Assembly: GCF_032062135.1 (NCBI RefSeq)
Contig: NC_092861.1
Coordinates: forward strand, 116,225,554 to 116,289,553
Direction of reading: 5' to 3'
Source of the DNA: Pyxicephalus adspersus
Lineage: Eukaryota > Chordata > Amphibia > Anura > Pyxicephalidae
Length of the DNA stretch: 64,000 nt
Positions 14,250 to 26,215 of this stretch are shown here, piece by piece (within the stretch, counting starts at the first letter, position 1; every line of letters starts with the position of its first letter). Below the pieces are notes generated by a model, which was not told the DNA's origin, searched no databases, and saw nothing but the letters and a program-made list of their open reading frames with translations. The position numbers and the translations under genes were made by a program.

Positions 14250-14453
14250 TAGGGCTGTTTTTTTTTCAAACTCTCCAGGACCGGAGAAGATAGATTATCA
14301 TAGGAGAACCTGGGTGATCCAACAAATCTGGATAATCCAATTTATAGCAAGTAATTTTTAAGAAATCCATTCCAGGTTTGCTGGATCTCTGAGGTTCTCC
14401 CATTGTAGTCTATCTTCTTCAGTCTTGCAGAGCTTTAAAAAATTAGGCTCATA
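14250..14453. mobile_element. Palindromic fold-back MITE, copy 6, decayed
   Basis: Left end TAGGGCTGTTTTTTTTTC then CTCTCCAGGACCGGAGA; right end AGAGCTTTAAAAAATTAGGC. The middle words AACCTGGGTGATCCAAC and GTTTGCTGGATC identify the family. The oldest-looking copy. Confidence 0.65.
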
Positions 14454-14619
14454 GCATTTACTATAGTGACTGCTGTTCTCTTTTGATAATTGACCACTGA
14501 TAATTGGGAAAATGAGATGTAGTTTTAGTATTCATTGTAGAGAGCACTACATGGGCATTCAAGCGCTTCTAAAGAAAAAAACAGTTGAATGGATGGGAAA
14601 AGATTTTATAAACACACTG

Positions 14620-14893
14620 CCCCTGATTCATCAAGCAGAATCGGATTATCGGTCGCGCATTCGTATTAGCGATCCGGAATCGTACGTGGTCGCGCTATTC
14701 AGCAACGGAAAAAGCTCGCCCACGGAGCCGCGCTTATCCGACAGCTTTTTACTGGCGATCTTGCATTAAAGTCACTGTTCCCCTAAAAAATCATTCTTTC
14801 TAATGTCGAGTCCGGACCGCGGTAATCCGCGATCGCTGGCCGCGCGTACGTTCGCGCTTCCAGCGATCGCGGATTTCAATGATGAATCAGGGG
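14620..14893. mobile_element. CG-rich MITE, 274 bp
   Basis: Inverted ends CCCCTGATTCATCA are flanked by the 5-bp direct repeat CACTG (14615-14619 and 14894-14898). The inside is rich in CGCG and GATCGC words and holds a perfect 16-bp inverted repeat (14824-14839 with 14860-14875). No coding capacity. Superfamily not assigned. Confidence 0.8.
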
Positions 14894-15797
14894 CACTGTT
14901 TAGTGTATAGTCAGGAATATGACAGTTATTTTTCCTTTCTTTTTAGGTAAAACAATCGTGGATCATTATTTATATGACATTTTAATGTTTTTAGCAAACA
15001 ATTCAAACAGGGAACACCCATGTCGATAGGAGGAGGACTTTGGGTTTTCAAAAGAAATAACACAGAAATAGCTTTCTTCTTCTGGACTGTCTCTCACCAA
15101 CTGAATTATATATGATCATATCTACACAGAACTGGTAGCAAGAAGAGGGAAGTAAGAAGAACTTACAGACATTTGCAACCATTTTTGCTTCTCAACCCAT
15201 CAACAAGTCAGATTTGTAACATGATAGTTAATTACCGTGCATTTTTTTTCTGATGAGACAAATCTTTATGACGACTGCCATGAAATGACTTCAGAAAAGA
15301 TGTCTGATAACATTTTACCATTATTACATTTTAATATGCATCTGGTACAAATGTGAGCAAAGATTTTGCTATAATGCCTGATGATGTTATCTGCATTCCT
15401 TAACCTACATAAGACTTTTTTATTTATAGAAAGCTGTTAACTGTGTTTTCATTTATTTTTAATTGACCCATTTATATATCTAACATCTTTTAAAGAGTGC
15501 AAAAAGAGAACCATGGCACTACATCTGTGTTGCTAATCATCTGATAATTAATACAGCTCAAATTGTACATAAACGGTTTAACCTAAAATCACATCTGTAA
15601 AATATGCGTAGGTTTTGGAAAGTACACCTGATAAGAAAACGCACACCAAAGGTATAGAATTGTGATAGCACCTTATTTACTGTAAACACATTCACACTTT
15701 TGGGAAGCTACACAAAGTGACAAGACACCAGATAACATTAGTGCTGTATATAACATATCTGACAACCAGGGTAAATCAGTTTAACTCTCTTCTTTAA

Positions 15798-16139
15798 CTC
15801 ATTGGTAGTCAGTGCAGGAATTTTACATTTTCTGTCTTTTTAGTAGGAGAAATCACCCTTACATTAGTGATCATTGAAAAAATGCCCACTAATATTGAGG
15901 GTCAGGGCAATATCCACTTTTTTGGATGGTTGGTCTAGTGCTTCCATACATTGGTGGTCAGTGGTAAAGTGGCCATTTGCATTGGCGTCATTGTAAAAAT
16001 GTCCCTTTAAATTGATGCTCAGTTGGAGAAGGGTTTTCTTACATTAATGTTCAGTGGCAAGAAAGGGATTTTTACATTGGTGGTCAGAGAGATGTGAGCA
16101 GACCTACATTAGTGATCACTGAGGGAAAGTCCTGAAGTG
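15798..16139. repeat. Degenerate minisatellite, unit about 30-35 bp
   Basis: About ten diverged copies of a unit reading ACATTGGTGGTCAGTGG followed by a variable 12-18 nt often including AAAATG or GGGATTTT. Clear starts: 15799 (ATTGGTAGTCAGTG), 15859 (ACATTAGTGATCATTG), 15949 (ACATTGGTGGTCAGTGG), 16034, 16075 and 16110. Unit length varies, so this is an old array. Confidence 0.7.
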
Positions 16140-16558
16140 ACAACACCTATACAGTGTACTGTATCTATAGAGGAGCAGCATTGTCACCATAGGACAGGGT
16201 GCTAAAACTACAGAACAATTCCTCCTATCCCCAACTCTTTAACATAGGAGGGTATTGTAGTTCACATGATACCTGTAAATGCTGTGATATGAAAAGCTAA
16301 GCCTTGAAAAAAACAGGTTGTGGGCTAAGACTGCAGAACAAATCCTCATAAAACCCACTATTAACATTGAGGGGGATGTGACCTATTTTACATTAGAATG
16401 TTGGAAGGATTGATATGATTGTTTAATAGTTCAGTTCAATGACATTACAATGATACTAGAGTTCTCCTAAGATCATTAAGTATTTGTTTGTTTTTGAGCA
16501 AAATGTTTATAACCTAAAAAGAAAATGAATGCAGCCACAACCATGCAATTACCATGTA

Positions 16559-16891
16559 CAGTAGCCCCCCTCTATACCGCGGTTCGAAAATCGCAGTCCC
16601 GGTATATTGCATTTTCTGCAAACCTGTGATGTTGTATTGGAAAGCAAAGTGTGGAGATGCTGGGAGTTAACAAGTCTGGCCAATCAGAATGCCCTATTCA
16701 TTTGGATTTTATGAATAGGTCATTCTGATTTAGTACACAAATAGACAGCATCCAATCACAATAGGGATTCAGTTGTGATTGGCTGCTGGCTATGTGTGTG
16801 ATTGGGGAAAGTTGGGCATTCATGTATTGCAAATTTTCGTTTATCGCAGGTGGTTTTGGAACATACCCTCGTGATAAATGGGGGTCTGCTG
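16559..16891. mobile_element. Tigger/pogo-like MITE
   Basis: 333 bp, TA on both sides (16557-16558, 16892-16893). Ends CAGTAGCCCCCCTCTAT and, on the complement of the right end, CAGCAGACCCCCATTTAT, followed by GCGG/GCGATAAACG-type subterminal sequence. This matches the TA-flanked CAGTA...CCCCC pattern of Tigger elements. Internal imperfect palindromes around ATTCTGATT and CAATCACAA. No transposase. Confidence 0.82.
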
Positions 16892-17729
16892 TATTACATT
16901 TTGGTTCTTAAAGTGGAATTATAGTCCACATTTCCCCTCTGGTCCAATTAAGTTGCCACAGCATTATGGCTTGGATCTTGGAACATTTGGGTCTTGGAAC
17001 ACTTGTCTTGAAAGATTTGTGCCAGAGCATTTTAGCGATTGGGAATACATACCTATATAATTATTATTAGAACGGGCTATGTAGGAAAATAAAAAATCAT
17101 TAAACTTTCTGGAACCGCATTTCAGAACTTTGATAAATATTGCTACATTAGTGGACAGGATGAAAGGCAATACCTCTGTCCTTGAAGCAATTATGTTTAA
17201 TAAACATTTTTCAAAGCAGGCTATGGCTAATCATCCCCTACTGTGCACAAATCCTAAATAAACACAAATTTTCTTATTTAGCAGTGGTGCCAAATAGTCA
17301 ATTTGTATGATAAAATTGGTATAGTATATATTTATTAACTCACAAAGTGCCAGGGAGCGTGACACCCTATATTCACAGCTTCTTCCTTGTGTGTCAGAAC
17401 TTATATAATACCACTTATAATCCTTCTTCAACTCTCTCGGTGCCCAATAAAATATGAAGGAATGTACCACCAGTATCCCTTAGAACATACATGTTGTTTC
17501 TTCAATTGCATTTATTTGTTTGGTGTAAGAAGAAACAAGTAGACGTGTAAAGTGGGTTGAAAATGCATTATTTCATAATATACTTTTGTGTGACATGGAG
17601 GAAGAAGTAGGGAACAGAAGTTACTTTCTGGGCTTCTGAAGGGGGAAACGCTGAATAACCCTGCTCACCATAACCTTTATAATCAGAATTACCAAGGGTA
17701 GATAGGAACCTTATTGCTAAACTCTAGGA

Positions 17730-18011
17730 CAGCCTTTCTCAACATATTTACCATGGGTGACCCCTTGACATTTAGGTATTCAGGGAGCCCCTGTTATAAC
17801 TACTATATGCACAGCTTAGAGTATATTAGCAAGGTGGTGAGTGGAAAGAATGCTTCTTACATTGCCTGTCAGTGAGAAGAATGTCATCTTTAGAGATAGC
17901 AAAAAAGATATATGTTTCACCTAAACTGACCTAAGAGGTACAAATTGCTTATTGCTCAAGGAACCCCTAGTAATATCTGAAGGAACCCCAGTTGTGGAAC
18001 ACCAGGGTTCC
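17730..18011. mobile_element. hAT-like relic, CAGCCTTTCTCAAC family
   Basis: Begins CAGCCTTTCTCAAC, the same end type as the element at 63.4 kb, and contains the same GGAACCCC/CAAGGAACCCCT words. Flanks CTCTAGGA (17722-17729) and TCCTAGGA (18012-18019) look like a decayed 8-bp duplication. A further piece with CCAGGGGTTCCTTGAGC is at 7736-7752. Confidence 0.5.
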
Positions 18012-18019
18012 TCCTAGGA

Positions 18020-21000
18020 TAAAGGCTTGCAATCTAAGCATTTATTACCTATGATGTCATAAGTGCCAGGCAATTTCTTTCTCAAGTCCTGGGCAAAGGG
18101 GAGACTTGTAGGGAGAAGGAGGCTGATCTGTGCTTGATGACAAGGGAGTCCACTCCTCCCTTGTCATCACACATGAAGTTGGAAAACTGATTATGCTATG
18201 TTATCACTCCACTGTTTTCTCTCCTTTGATAATGTAAACAAAATATGAACTGGAGGTGGTGTACAGAGAGATAAATTATGAATATTCCCTTTTTTAAAAG
18301 AACAAAAACTACATAATGCTGTTTGTCTTTATAAAAAAATGTAATAAGTATTTAAATGCAATTGATACATGTCAGACTTGTTCAGGTGTAATGGTCCTGT
18401 ACAGTATGCAAAGCTGTGGGATATGTGACTGTTTATCAGAAATAAATTCTCCATCTACTAATTCATTTGAAATATATTTGAGATAATTTGAAATAAACAA
18501 GGCTTTATTGTAAAAGACAAATACCAGCAAATACAAGCTACAGTAACACTATGAACATGCCAATGAACTTAGTAAAATATGAATCATCATCATGACAACA
18601 CCTCATGTTGTCACAGCACTGCACAACATCAAAGCACACCAAACACACATGCCGTCAAAAAAAAATCTGTTTTCCATTCACTGCAAAATAAAGGTATTAT
18701 TTAGGTATACAGCCAAACAGCGACCCAGTTTTGTGTTTGTGATGATATGCAATCGCCATATTTAATATTAGTTAGACACCATAAAGACAGTATATGTTGA
18801 GACAATATCTTTTGAGTTTTTTTCTTTTTACTTTTATCATAGCAGGGTATTTTTTTTAAATAATATTGCAAGCAATTAGCTAAATGTACCAGCTAAATAG
18901 CACATCATTTGCAGCAGCATGTGCCTCTTTACAAAGTGACAATGAACCTAAATGAAATGTCAGATCAAATTTAATGATATCCTTTCTGTGATTTATAAAT
19001 GGTTGTGTATATTATCCTTCTGTCCTGTTAAAGTTCTTCACTGAATAGCTAGAGTGCAATTTGACTATAGGAAACCTGATGCCTAAATTATAGCTGAAGT
19101 CATCAAAACTAAGAGTTGAACTTTCACTGTCAAAAACATTTGGAAAAGATGCAAAGGCAAAAGAAATGTTACACTGTGCTGGAAGAGTAAAAAGAAAATA
19201 TATACAAAATGCTAAAAAAATGGGATTGGTTTGTACAATGAAGGCATTGAATTTTTTGGGAGCAAATTCTTTTGGTAAAATCTGCCCATTTTTAAGCCTT
19301 ATAGGCAAGTTTTTATCAGAAAAGGGCATACAGAGTCAGGCACTGTCATTAAGTACATTACCAATTTCATATGGATTCATGTTTTTTTTTAATTAATTTG
19401 AAGGTGGTTCACTTATGTAGTCTTGAGACTTTTCAAGTTTAAAGAAATCCTTTCTACCCTATTTTCTATTGTGCTCTAAAGTTACTTTAATGTGATTTTC
19501 CAGCTATTTATAACAATACTGTACAGGGGAGAGAAGGCCTTGATTTTCATGAAACTTTAGGGGGGACATGAAAAAAAACACCAACTTGTAAGGTCCAAGG
19601 TTACTGACAATGCAGTTAACCATAGTTGTCTCAAAAGTCAAGATGACCAGGAAACTGCAAATGCTCACAGATCTGAAGGTGAAACATAGAAGATGAGATA
19701 ACTGGTCAGTAGATTGAAAGACATTAGACAGTTCATGGTCAGGAAGCATCAAGACCAAAGTCATGTATGAGAGATTGGTAAACCATGCAGATAATCCAAG
19801 GGAATTAGGACGTTCCTGGTCATGAGAGAAGAGGCCAGGGGTCTGGAACAATACCTAAGGAGAAATTTTTGCATAAAGGGCCAATCTGCATGTTCAAGAA
19901 AATTGCTGTTAAAATAATAATAACACTTTTTTCCTCTTTCTTCCATATTTATAAAAATATTCATAAAAGGGGTAATTTTCAACTGTATTGTTAACTGGTG
20001 GGTGTTTTTTTATGTACAGATATGTTGTAAAAATGTCCTAATCATAAAGATAAACGCTAAAAGCTACCTGATGGCAGCCACTTAGAATAACAAAATCTTT
20101 AGTCCATTTTCTTTCATCTGTAGCCTTTGACACTTTGTCAGAGTCATTTACAGATACAAAATTGGCTTTTTTTCTGTATCCTTCCTTTAAAAACAAGAAA
20201 TATTACAACACTGGCAACATTGGGGTTCAGTGTCTGTGATATAGTGTGTGCAGTGTTAGACAAACCTGCTCAATAAAAAGATGTGAAATGCATTTTTGAA
20301 GTCAGTGCAACATACACATACAATGTGCCTAGGTTTGGGTCTGGTTGCATCACTAGAGGGACTGCCTAAAGAAAAAAGGAGTTTCAAAAGGTTGAAAGGT
20401 CTAAATGATAAATCATATTTGGAGAGAAGCTGTAAAGCTTCAAAGAAAGGGGATCATGACTGAAACTCTGAAAAGGATAGGAATATAAATAAGGGTTAAC
20501 AGGAAAGTGTTTCAATAACTCAAAGAGATCAGGAACACAAAAGTATGACCTCTAGCAAGAGGAAAGTTTGAAACTATCCTTTGTTTTACAGAAAGATTGG
20601 TGGTTACTTAAAGGGGATGTCAAGCATAACTGGTAAGTCAGTAACAGTAAGTGAATTTGAATGTGTATGGGATAAACAAATGTCTAAGCCAAGAAAAAGT
20701 TGGAGGGAAGGGGGAGACTCATTAGACCACTTGACCATTTTCTGTCATTAATCTTCAATATTTCTTATTTAAAATGTCAACAAAATCCAAGTTGACAGGT
20801 TTACTTTAAGTAGGATAAGTGATTACCATTTGAGAACACACCAATTAAATACATCTAAATTTGCAAGTTTGATCTGGCATAAGGCTGCTATCGAAAAGGA
20901 AAAAAAAGGCTTTTCTCTATTAAAAACAACAACCTAGCACATGAAAACAAAAAAAAGAAACTGATGAGCTTTCAGATAGCCCTCTTTTACATGCAAATCA

Positions 21001-21600
21001 TATCTGAGATTCTCATTAGCATAAATGCATGAGAAATTCTAAATGCTTTTAATTTCCAATCTCAGCCAGCAGTCGTGTAATTTGTCACTGTCAGGGTAAA
21101 AATGTAGAAGAATAGGAAAAATAGAAGAGGGAATGCAGAACTCAGTTCTAAATTGGAATCATACAATTTTTTGATCTACTAATTGAGTAATGCAGCAGTT
21201 CAATCAGTTGCCTTCAAGGTGTAAATAATTTAATGTACATTTGGAAACATAACTGTAGCCTTGATGGGGTATGTCTATTATTGCAAAAATATATTTTCAG
21301 TACATCCAGCCTAGGCTTTACCAATTATATGAACCAAAAAGTAATGGTCGAAGAAAAGCAATGCATAAATTACTTTACTCATAAATTGATCATTTTAAAA
21401 CTAAATATATTCACAATGTTTTGGCTGAAAATGAAAAATAGATAAAGGATATAATCTTGGAAACAAAAAAAGAGTTTGAAAATGATTTGGTACTATAATA
21501 TTAAAACAGGAAATGGGCATGGGAACCAATGAGGTAGGTTTACAAAGTTGCAGAGAATTATATCCTCAAAAGGCAGAGGCGGTAAATGTCAGCAAATTAA
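18020..21600. other. Intergenic, no gene seen
   Basis: AT-rich. Open frames at 19012-19329 and 19504-19851 (minus) reach 105-115 codons but match no family I know and lack splice context. No repeat could be delimited. Confidence 0.55.
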
Positions 21601-21604
21601 TGAT

Positions 21605-21758
21605 AAAAGAGGGCAAGGAAAGGAGAAGGACTAGAAATGAAAAAAGGGGAATAAAGGAAAGGAAAGAGAGGAGAGAGGAAGTGCAAAAAAGACAAGCGGG
21701 TAAGGGGGTAAAAGGGGTAGAGGGTAGAGGAGGAAAAGGTAGGGGAGGGGTAAAGGGT
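21605..21758 (+). repeat. Polypurine tract, about 150 bp
   Basis: Almost uninterrupted A/G with several GGGG runs on the plus strand (GGGGG at 21714 and later). Could form triplex or G-quadruplex DNA. The Lys/Arg/Glu/Gly-rich open frame over it (21513-21866) is a composition effect, not a gene. Confidence 0.8.
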
Positions 21759-22189
21759 TGTCACAGACATAATGTCCTCAGATCAATTTGGAGGAAGCAG
21801 TACTACATTGTAGTAAGGCTTTGTATTCATCAAACAGAAAGAAACATATCCATTAATGCCATATAAATAGAAAAAGCAAGTCTCTTGATGGAAGTAGTAA
21901 GGTCTATGATTTATTATCAATCCCTATTGGGAAAGGCGAGCATGCAGGAACTTGTTGCGTTCACCAAATGGATAACTACATATTTCTTTCATGCTCCAGT
22001 TGGGATTTTGATATGGTTTACCAAAATGAAAGAGGGGTCTCTAGGTACTGAGTGGAATGGAGTGTGGTGACATTCCTATGGAGAAGCACACCTGAGTGAA
22101 CTGGGTTTGGGGGCATTCAAAAAGGGAAGCAGGCAGGGTGACTTTTCGAAAGTGAGACAGTTGCTGGATATGCCAGGGACCTAGGAACT

Positions 22190-22661
22190 TTAGGTCAGGA
22201 TCCTGAAAACCTTCCACGGTGAACCATAAAAAGTTTTTAATGAAGTATATGGGTAGGAATAAAACTTTGCATTAAAGAGCATCATGGGCATTTGGTTGAA
22301 AAGTAAATTGTTTGGGATGAGATACAAGAGAGGAGGACAAAGAGATAGGGAAAATTTGGGGAAAGCAATAGGGCAAATATGCAAAGTTGTCACTATAGTA
22401 GGATAGGTAGGCAAATGAAGGAGAAAGTGGATTCAAGTTCAAAGGTACATATTGCAGAACAATTGATGTAAAGGTCTGCTCCATATGGGTCCATGGCTTA
22501 GAGGTCTTGTGTTTACACCAGTCAATGACCTGGATAAGGTGTGTAGCAATATGGTCACATTTAAAATCGGGAAGGGCTATACAACCCTCGCTTTTAAACC
22601 TTTGCAAGGTAGTATGACCGATCCACAGGGGTTTGGTACAACATGTTAATAAATTCACCAA
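22190..22661 (-). mobile_element. L1/Tx1-like LINE ORF2 C-terminal remnant
   Basis: The minus strand encodes GCIALPDFKCDHIATHLIQV, IDWCKHKTSKPWTHMEQ and related text. The G(G/C)(L/I)ALPDF...A.HL..V..W pattern is the conserved region after the reverse transcriptase of L1/Tx1 LINEs. More decayed LINE sequence probably extends on both sides (about 21.8-22.9 kb). Interrupted by stops, so inactive. Confidence 0.6.
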
Positions 22662-23399
22662 TGATTGTAGAGATGTAAAAAAGGAGTTGGGGTGGTTTGC
22701 AAAGGCTTGATGATGATGTTACATCACTGCTTGATTATGCTACATTTGCTTATCCAAGAGAAGGTACCAACACTGCACACTGAAAGGTCTGTTTTAAAAG
22801 GCATAAATGGTGGAACACAATTAAGAATATATAGGTGTGAGAGGCAAAGAAAAGGTTTGAGTGTTAACAATTAAAGATTATAAAGGGCACCCTTTTTGGT
22901 TCCAATAGTAGGTAAGAAGGTTGGAGTAGAGTAAGATAGACCAAATAAATAATGGTAATGTGTACCTGACCACACTTCCCTGATTTTTTAATGGCAACTC
23001 CTGTCCCACTTTTCTAAATATCACCATTCCCCATGTTCAGTCTTTGTACTCTTCTCACCTAACACCTCCTCTCTTGGCAAATTCAAATTCTAGTCAGTTC
23101 TCTTAATTACCACTTATACCTAGATACCTGGATACCTGGATTTTTTACTTGCCTGCTAACAAAGCTGAGCAAAAAAAAAAAAAAGAGGTTTTATTGCAAA
23201 TTACATTTTGCAACATAACATATTGTACATGAATATAAAATCAGAGACAAGAGGGTGGTGGGGGTAACAAAGGGCAGTAGATAAAATATATATATAAATT
23301 TTGTGATATTACTGGGGGTTGCTCATGGTAAAGGGATGCTTACAGGACAGATTAGAAGTCCAAAATAACAGCAGTTTTGTTTAGGTAAGTGTTACAGCA

Positions 23400-23899
23400 C
23401 ACTCTCCAGCACTTCACAACAAAAATAACAAACAGTAGTCCGGCTGGGCCTCTGGCTACCTCACTTAGGTGCCCTCTACTACTCACTAACACACACTAAA
23501 TAAACACTGTTTTACTCACAGTTCCAATCTGGTTTTGCCTGCTGGCTTTCCTGGAGCTCTTTCCCCTCTCATGCGGCCTGGAACCCACTCTGGTTCCCTT
23601 CTCCTGCCTGGAACAGATTCTAACTCCCTTCACAGCCTGGAACCCTCTTGCTGCTTTCTAAGCACACTCCAGCCTGCAGCACAGTGGCTGATCCTCTTCC
23701 CTCAGCCTCTTGCTGATCAATTTCTTCTCTCCCTTGCACCTGAGTGCAGATGCACATTTACCCAGGATCAGTATTGGGTTGGGGCAAGGAACCCACCCTT
23801 TCACTCCCTTGGCTGGCTCCAGGGCCTTAAAAAAATCGATCCAAACATCCTCACTTTCATTTCCCTGGAGCCTTTCCTGCCACTCTTAGTGACACTCTG

Positions 23900-23900
<1 letters not shown>
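23400..23900. repeat. C/T-rich segment, probable repeat
   Basis: CCTGGAACC-type words recur (about 23576, 23607, 23636) in a C/T-rich block embedded in AT-rich DNA. It yields a 177-codon open frame (23535-24068) with no recognisable domain that runs into the (AT)n microsatellite. Treated as non-coding. Confidence 0.35.

Positions 23901-23903
<3 letters not shown>

Positions 23904-23930
<27 letters not shown>
23904..23930. repeat. (AT)n microsatellite
   Basis: About 13 AT units followed by CACACACA. Confidence 0.95.
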
Positions 23931-24313
23931 CACACACATTTTATTATCTCCACAGTTAACACAAAATTATATCCTCTGGTTTCATCCTTAGGCATAGATA
24001 GCGGCTCAAAGAAGCACAGATTTGAGTTGATTTATCAAGAAGTAGCAGTTTTTTCCCTAGCAAAGTAAAGCCCAATCATGTGCTAGAAAATCCTGCATTT
24101 TCCTTGTGACTAGGTATGAAAAACATTTGCCATACAAAAAGAACAGACTCTACTTTTAAGAAATACGGGAATTCCTGGCATAGGCACTTAAATAGAAGAT
24201 TTTCAAATTTTATTTGAAAAAGTTTTCAAAAAACAAAATACATAAAATGGACAAAGATAAAATATAGTGACTTTGACAGAGATTACTAAAAATAGGAAAG
24301 CATAAATCGTTTC

Positions 24314-24350
24314 TGACATGTTTCGCCCAATGAAATTGCTTCTTCATGGG
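24314..24350 (-). repeat. GAAGC...GAAACRC motif copy
   Basis: The complement reads CCATGAAGAAGCAATTTC then ATTGGGCGAAACATGTC. Same motif as at 5433 and 32904. Confidence 0.6.
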
Positions 24351-25382
24351 GTAGGTAGCCAAGAGAACGCTATAAACACTCAGCAGCTATTTTAAAAAAC
24401 AGCAAATCAATAAGTCAGTTTTAAATAGCTTTTTCATAATATACATTTCATCATCAATAAAAAGGGGAAGAAGAGGTAAAAAGTATATCCAGGCTAATAA
24501 CGCAAAAAAAAAAAAAAAATCCAATGAAACAATGTATCCTAGCCCTGTTTCCTAAATGAGCCACTGATTCTCAAAGTTTAATTCAATTAATTTTAATTGA
24601 GTTTAAATATCAAACTCTAAACTATATTTTCACAGATAATCAGTTAATAGTTTCCTAGCTCATCCATCATAAGCTTATATATCAAAGAGTATTAAAAAAT
24701 ATCTACCGAGTGTTGCTTGGAATGATGGCTTAACCTAGGATATAGTATTTTATAAAATATAAAGTTGCATCTAAGGTGCTGCACAGTGCAAAATGTCTTT
24801 TTGATTATCAATTTTAGATATCTCTGTCTTCTCAAAAAGATCATGAAAAATATACACCGAATAGTTCATAAGATAAACCAATTCAGCAACAAATGGGTAG
24901 AATCAAGCCTTGGTTCCCTCCGCTGTGCTAGCACTATCTCTTACAAAAGCAGCATTGTTGGTAGTTGCAACAGCCGTTTTAGCATAACTCAAATAGCAAT
25001 ATTTTCTAATAATGCTGAGTGCTAGCAACAGAAAGTCCTGATACACTTAAGTGTCTCACAAGTTTTTACACTCATTTACATTTTAAAAAATCTGACATAG
25101 ATAAGAAAAAACTTATGCAAACATGTTTGTGTTTGTATTTATGTGTGTAAATAATAGAAAAACTTATCCTAGCTTCATAATTAACAAAGTTGAAAAAGTC
25201 AAACATTCATTAAAGTTAACTAGTTTTTGGTTGTAGCAATGTTAACACAGAGGAAGGCAAAAAACTGAGTGCAAATCACTAAGAGGAAAGTCTTTTTTCC
25301 TGTTCTTAAAGGCAGCCATATTAATTCCATATGTGGGGTAGTATGAGTTCTCAAGTCTTAATCTGATAAATCTTTATACACA

Positions 25383-25616
25383 TTTATATAAGATGCAAAG
25401 CAATCTGACAATGTCACGTCCCAACACAATAGGTACACTTTCTTACTCCACATCCCACAAAGTTATTTTCTTAATCCACAAAGTTTTTTTTTATGTATAT
25501 ATTTATATAGGATGCAAAGCAATCTGACAATGTCACGTCCCAACACAATAGGTACACTTTCTTACTCCACAATCCACAGTTACTTTCTTAATCCACAAAG
25601 TTTTTTTTTATGTATA
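25383..25616. repeat. Tandem duplication, about 119 bp x 2
   Basis: Units start TTTATATAAGATGCAAAGC at 25383 and TTTATATAGGATGCAAAGC at 25502. Both run through GACAATGTCACGTCCCAAC to a T-tract and ATGTATA. About 95% identity with a small indel, so a recent event. Confidence 0.9.
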
Positions 25617-26215
25617 ACCATATTCATAAAAACATTATTTATTCAAATTTTAAAAAGAACATACATTCCCTATTCATTTGTGATATATATATTTATATAT
25701 ATTTATATATATATTCCTATCTATTATTCTTGACATTTTTCATAGTTCTTGCCTCTGCTTCTGAAGGACTTTCAAAACTACAAACAGTCACAGCGACCCA
25801 TTAATGACATCCCAAAACAAATTGTCCATTTAAAACCATTATACAAAAATTTTTAATTACATAGTAACTTTTCTGCTAAAAAGGTAAACATTTAGCATCC
25901 AGCCAACCATAAGGTAAGTGAAAATGATAAAACTAAACATTGTCTAAACAAACAGTTCATGTTTTTAAACATTTGGCTAATTGTTAATCTAGGTAAGCTC
26001 CCATCTTGCTCATCACTTTTAAAATATTTTACTTACTTCTGTGTACTTTTTAATGTCTGAAATATTGATATTTTTATACCAACGGACCTGGATCTTATAT
26101 GCTGCATTTTCAAATTGTATTTGTATTTAAACTTTTTTAGAGCTTGTTGATCACAATGCCATTATAAAAATAACTACTGAATATTTAGCAAAACAGACGC
26201 CATATCTCATACATA

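Noticed and set aside
14512..14769. 85-codon frame with SRIRISDPES text
   Set aside because: Its second half lies in the CG-rich MITE at 14620-14893, whose CG-rich sequence is short of stop codons.
16570..16600. GGTTCGAAAATC, considered as a tRNA T-arm
   Set aside because: No cloverleaf around it; it is part of the subterminal sequence of the Tigger-like MITE.
19012..19851. Minus-strand frames of 105 and 115 codons, considered as unknown exons
   Set aside because: No recognisable domain, no repeat partner and composition as in neighbouring DNA; kept only as a note.
21513..21866. Lys/Arg/Glu/Gly-rich 117-codon frame
   Set aside because: Produced by the polypurine tract, which lacks stops in that frame for composition reasons.
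23535..24068. 177-codon open frame, plus strand
   Set aside because: Longest single frame in the window, but its C/T-rich composition gives Leu/Pro/Ser-rich text, and it runs through an (AT)n microsatellite (YIYIYIY). No family resemblance.
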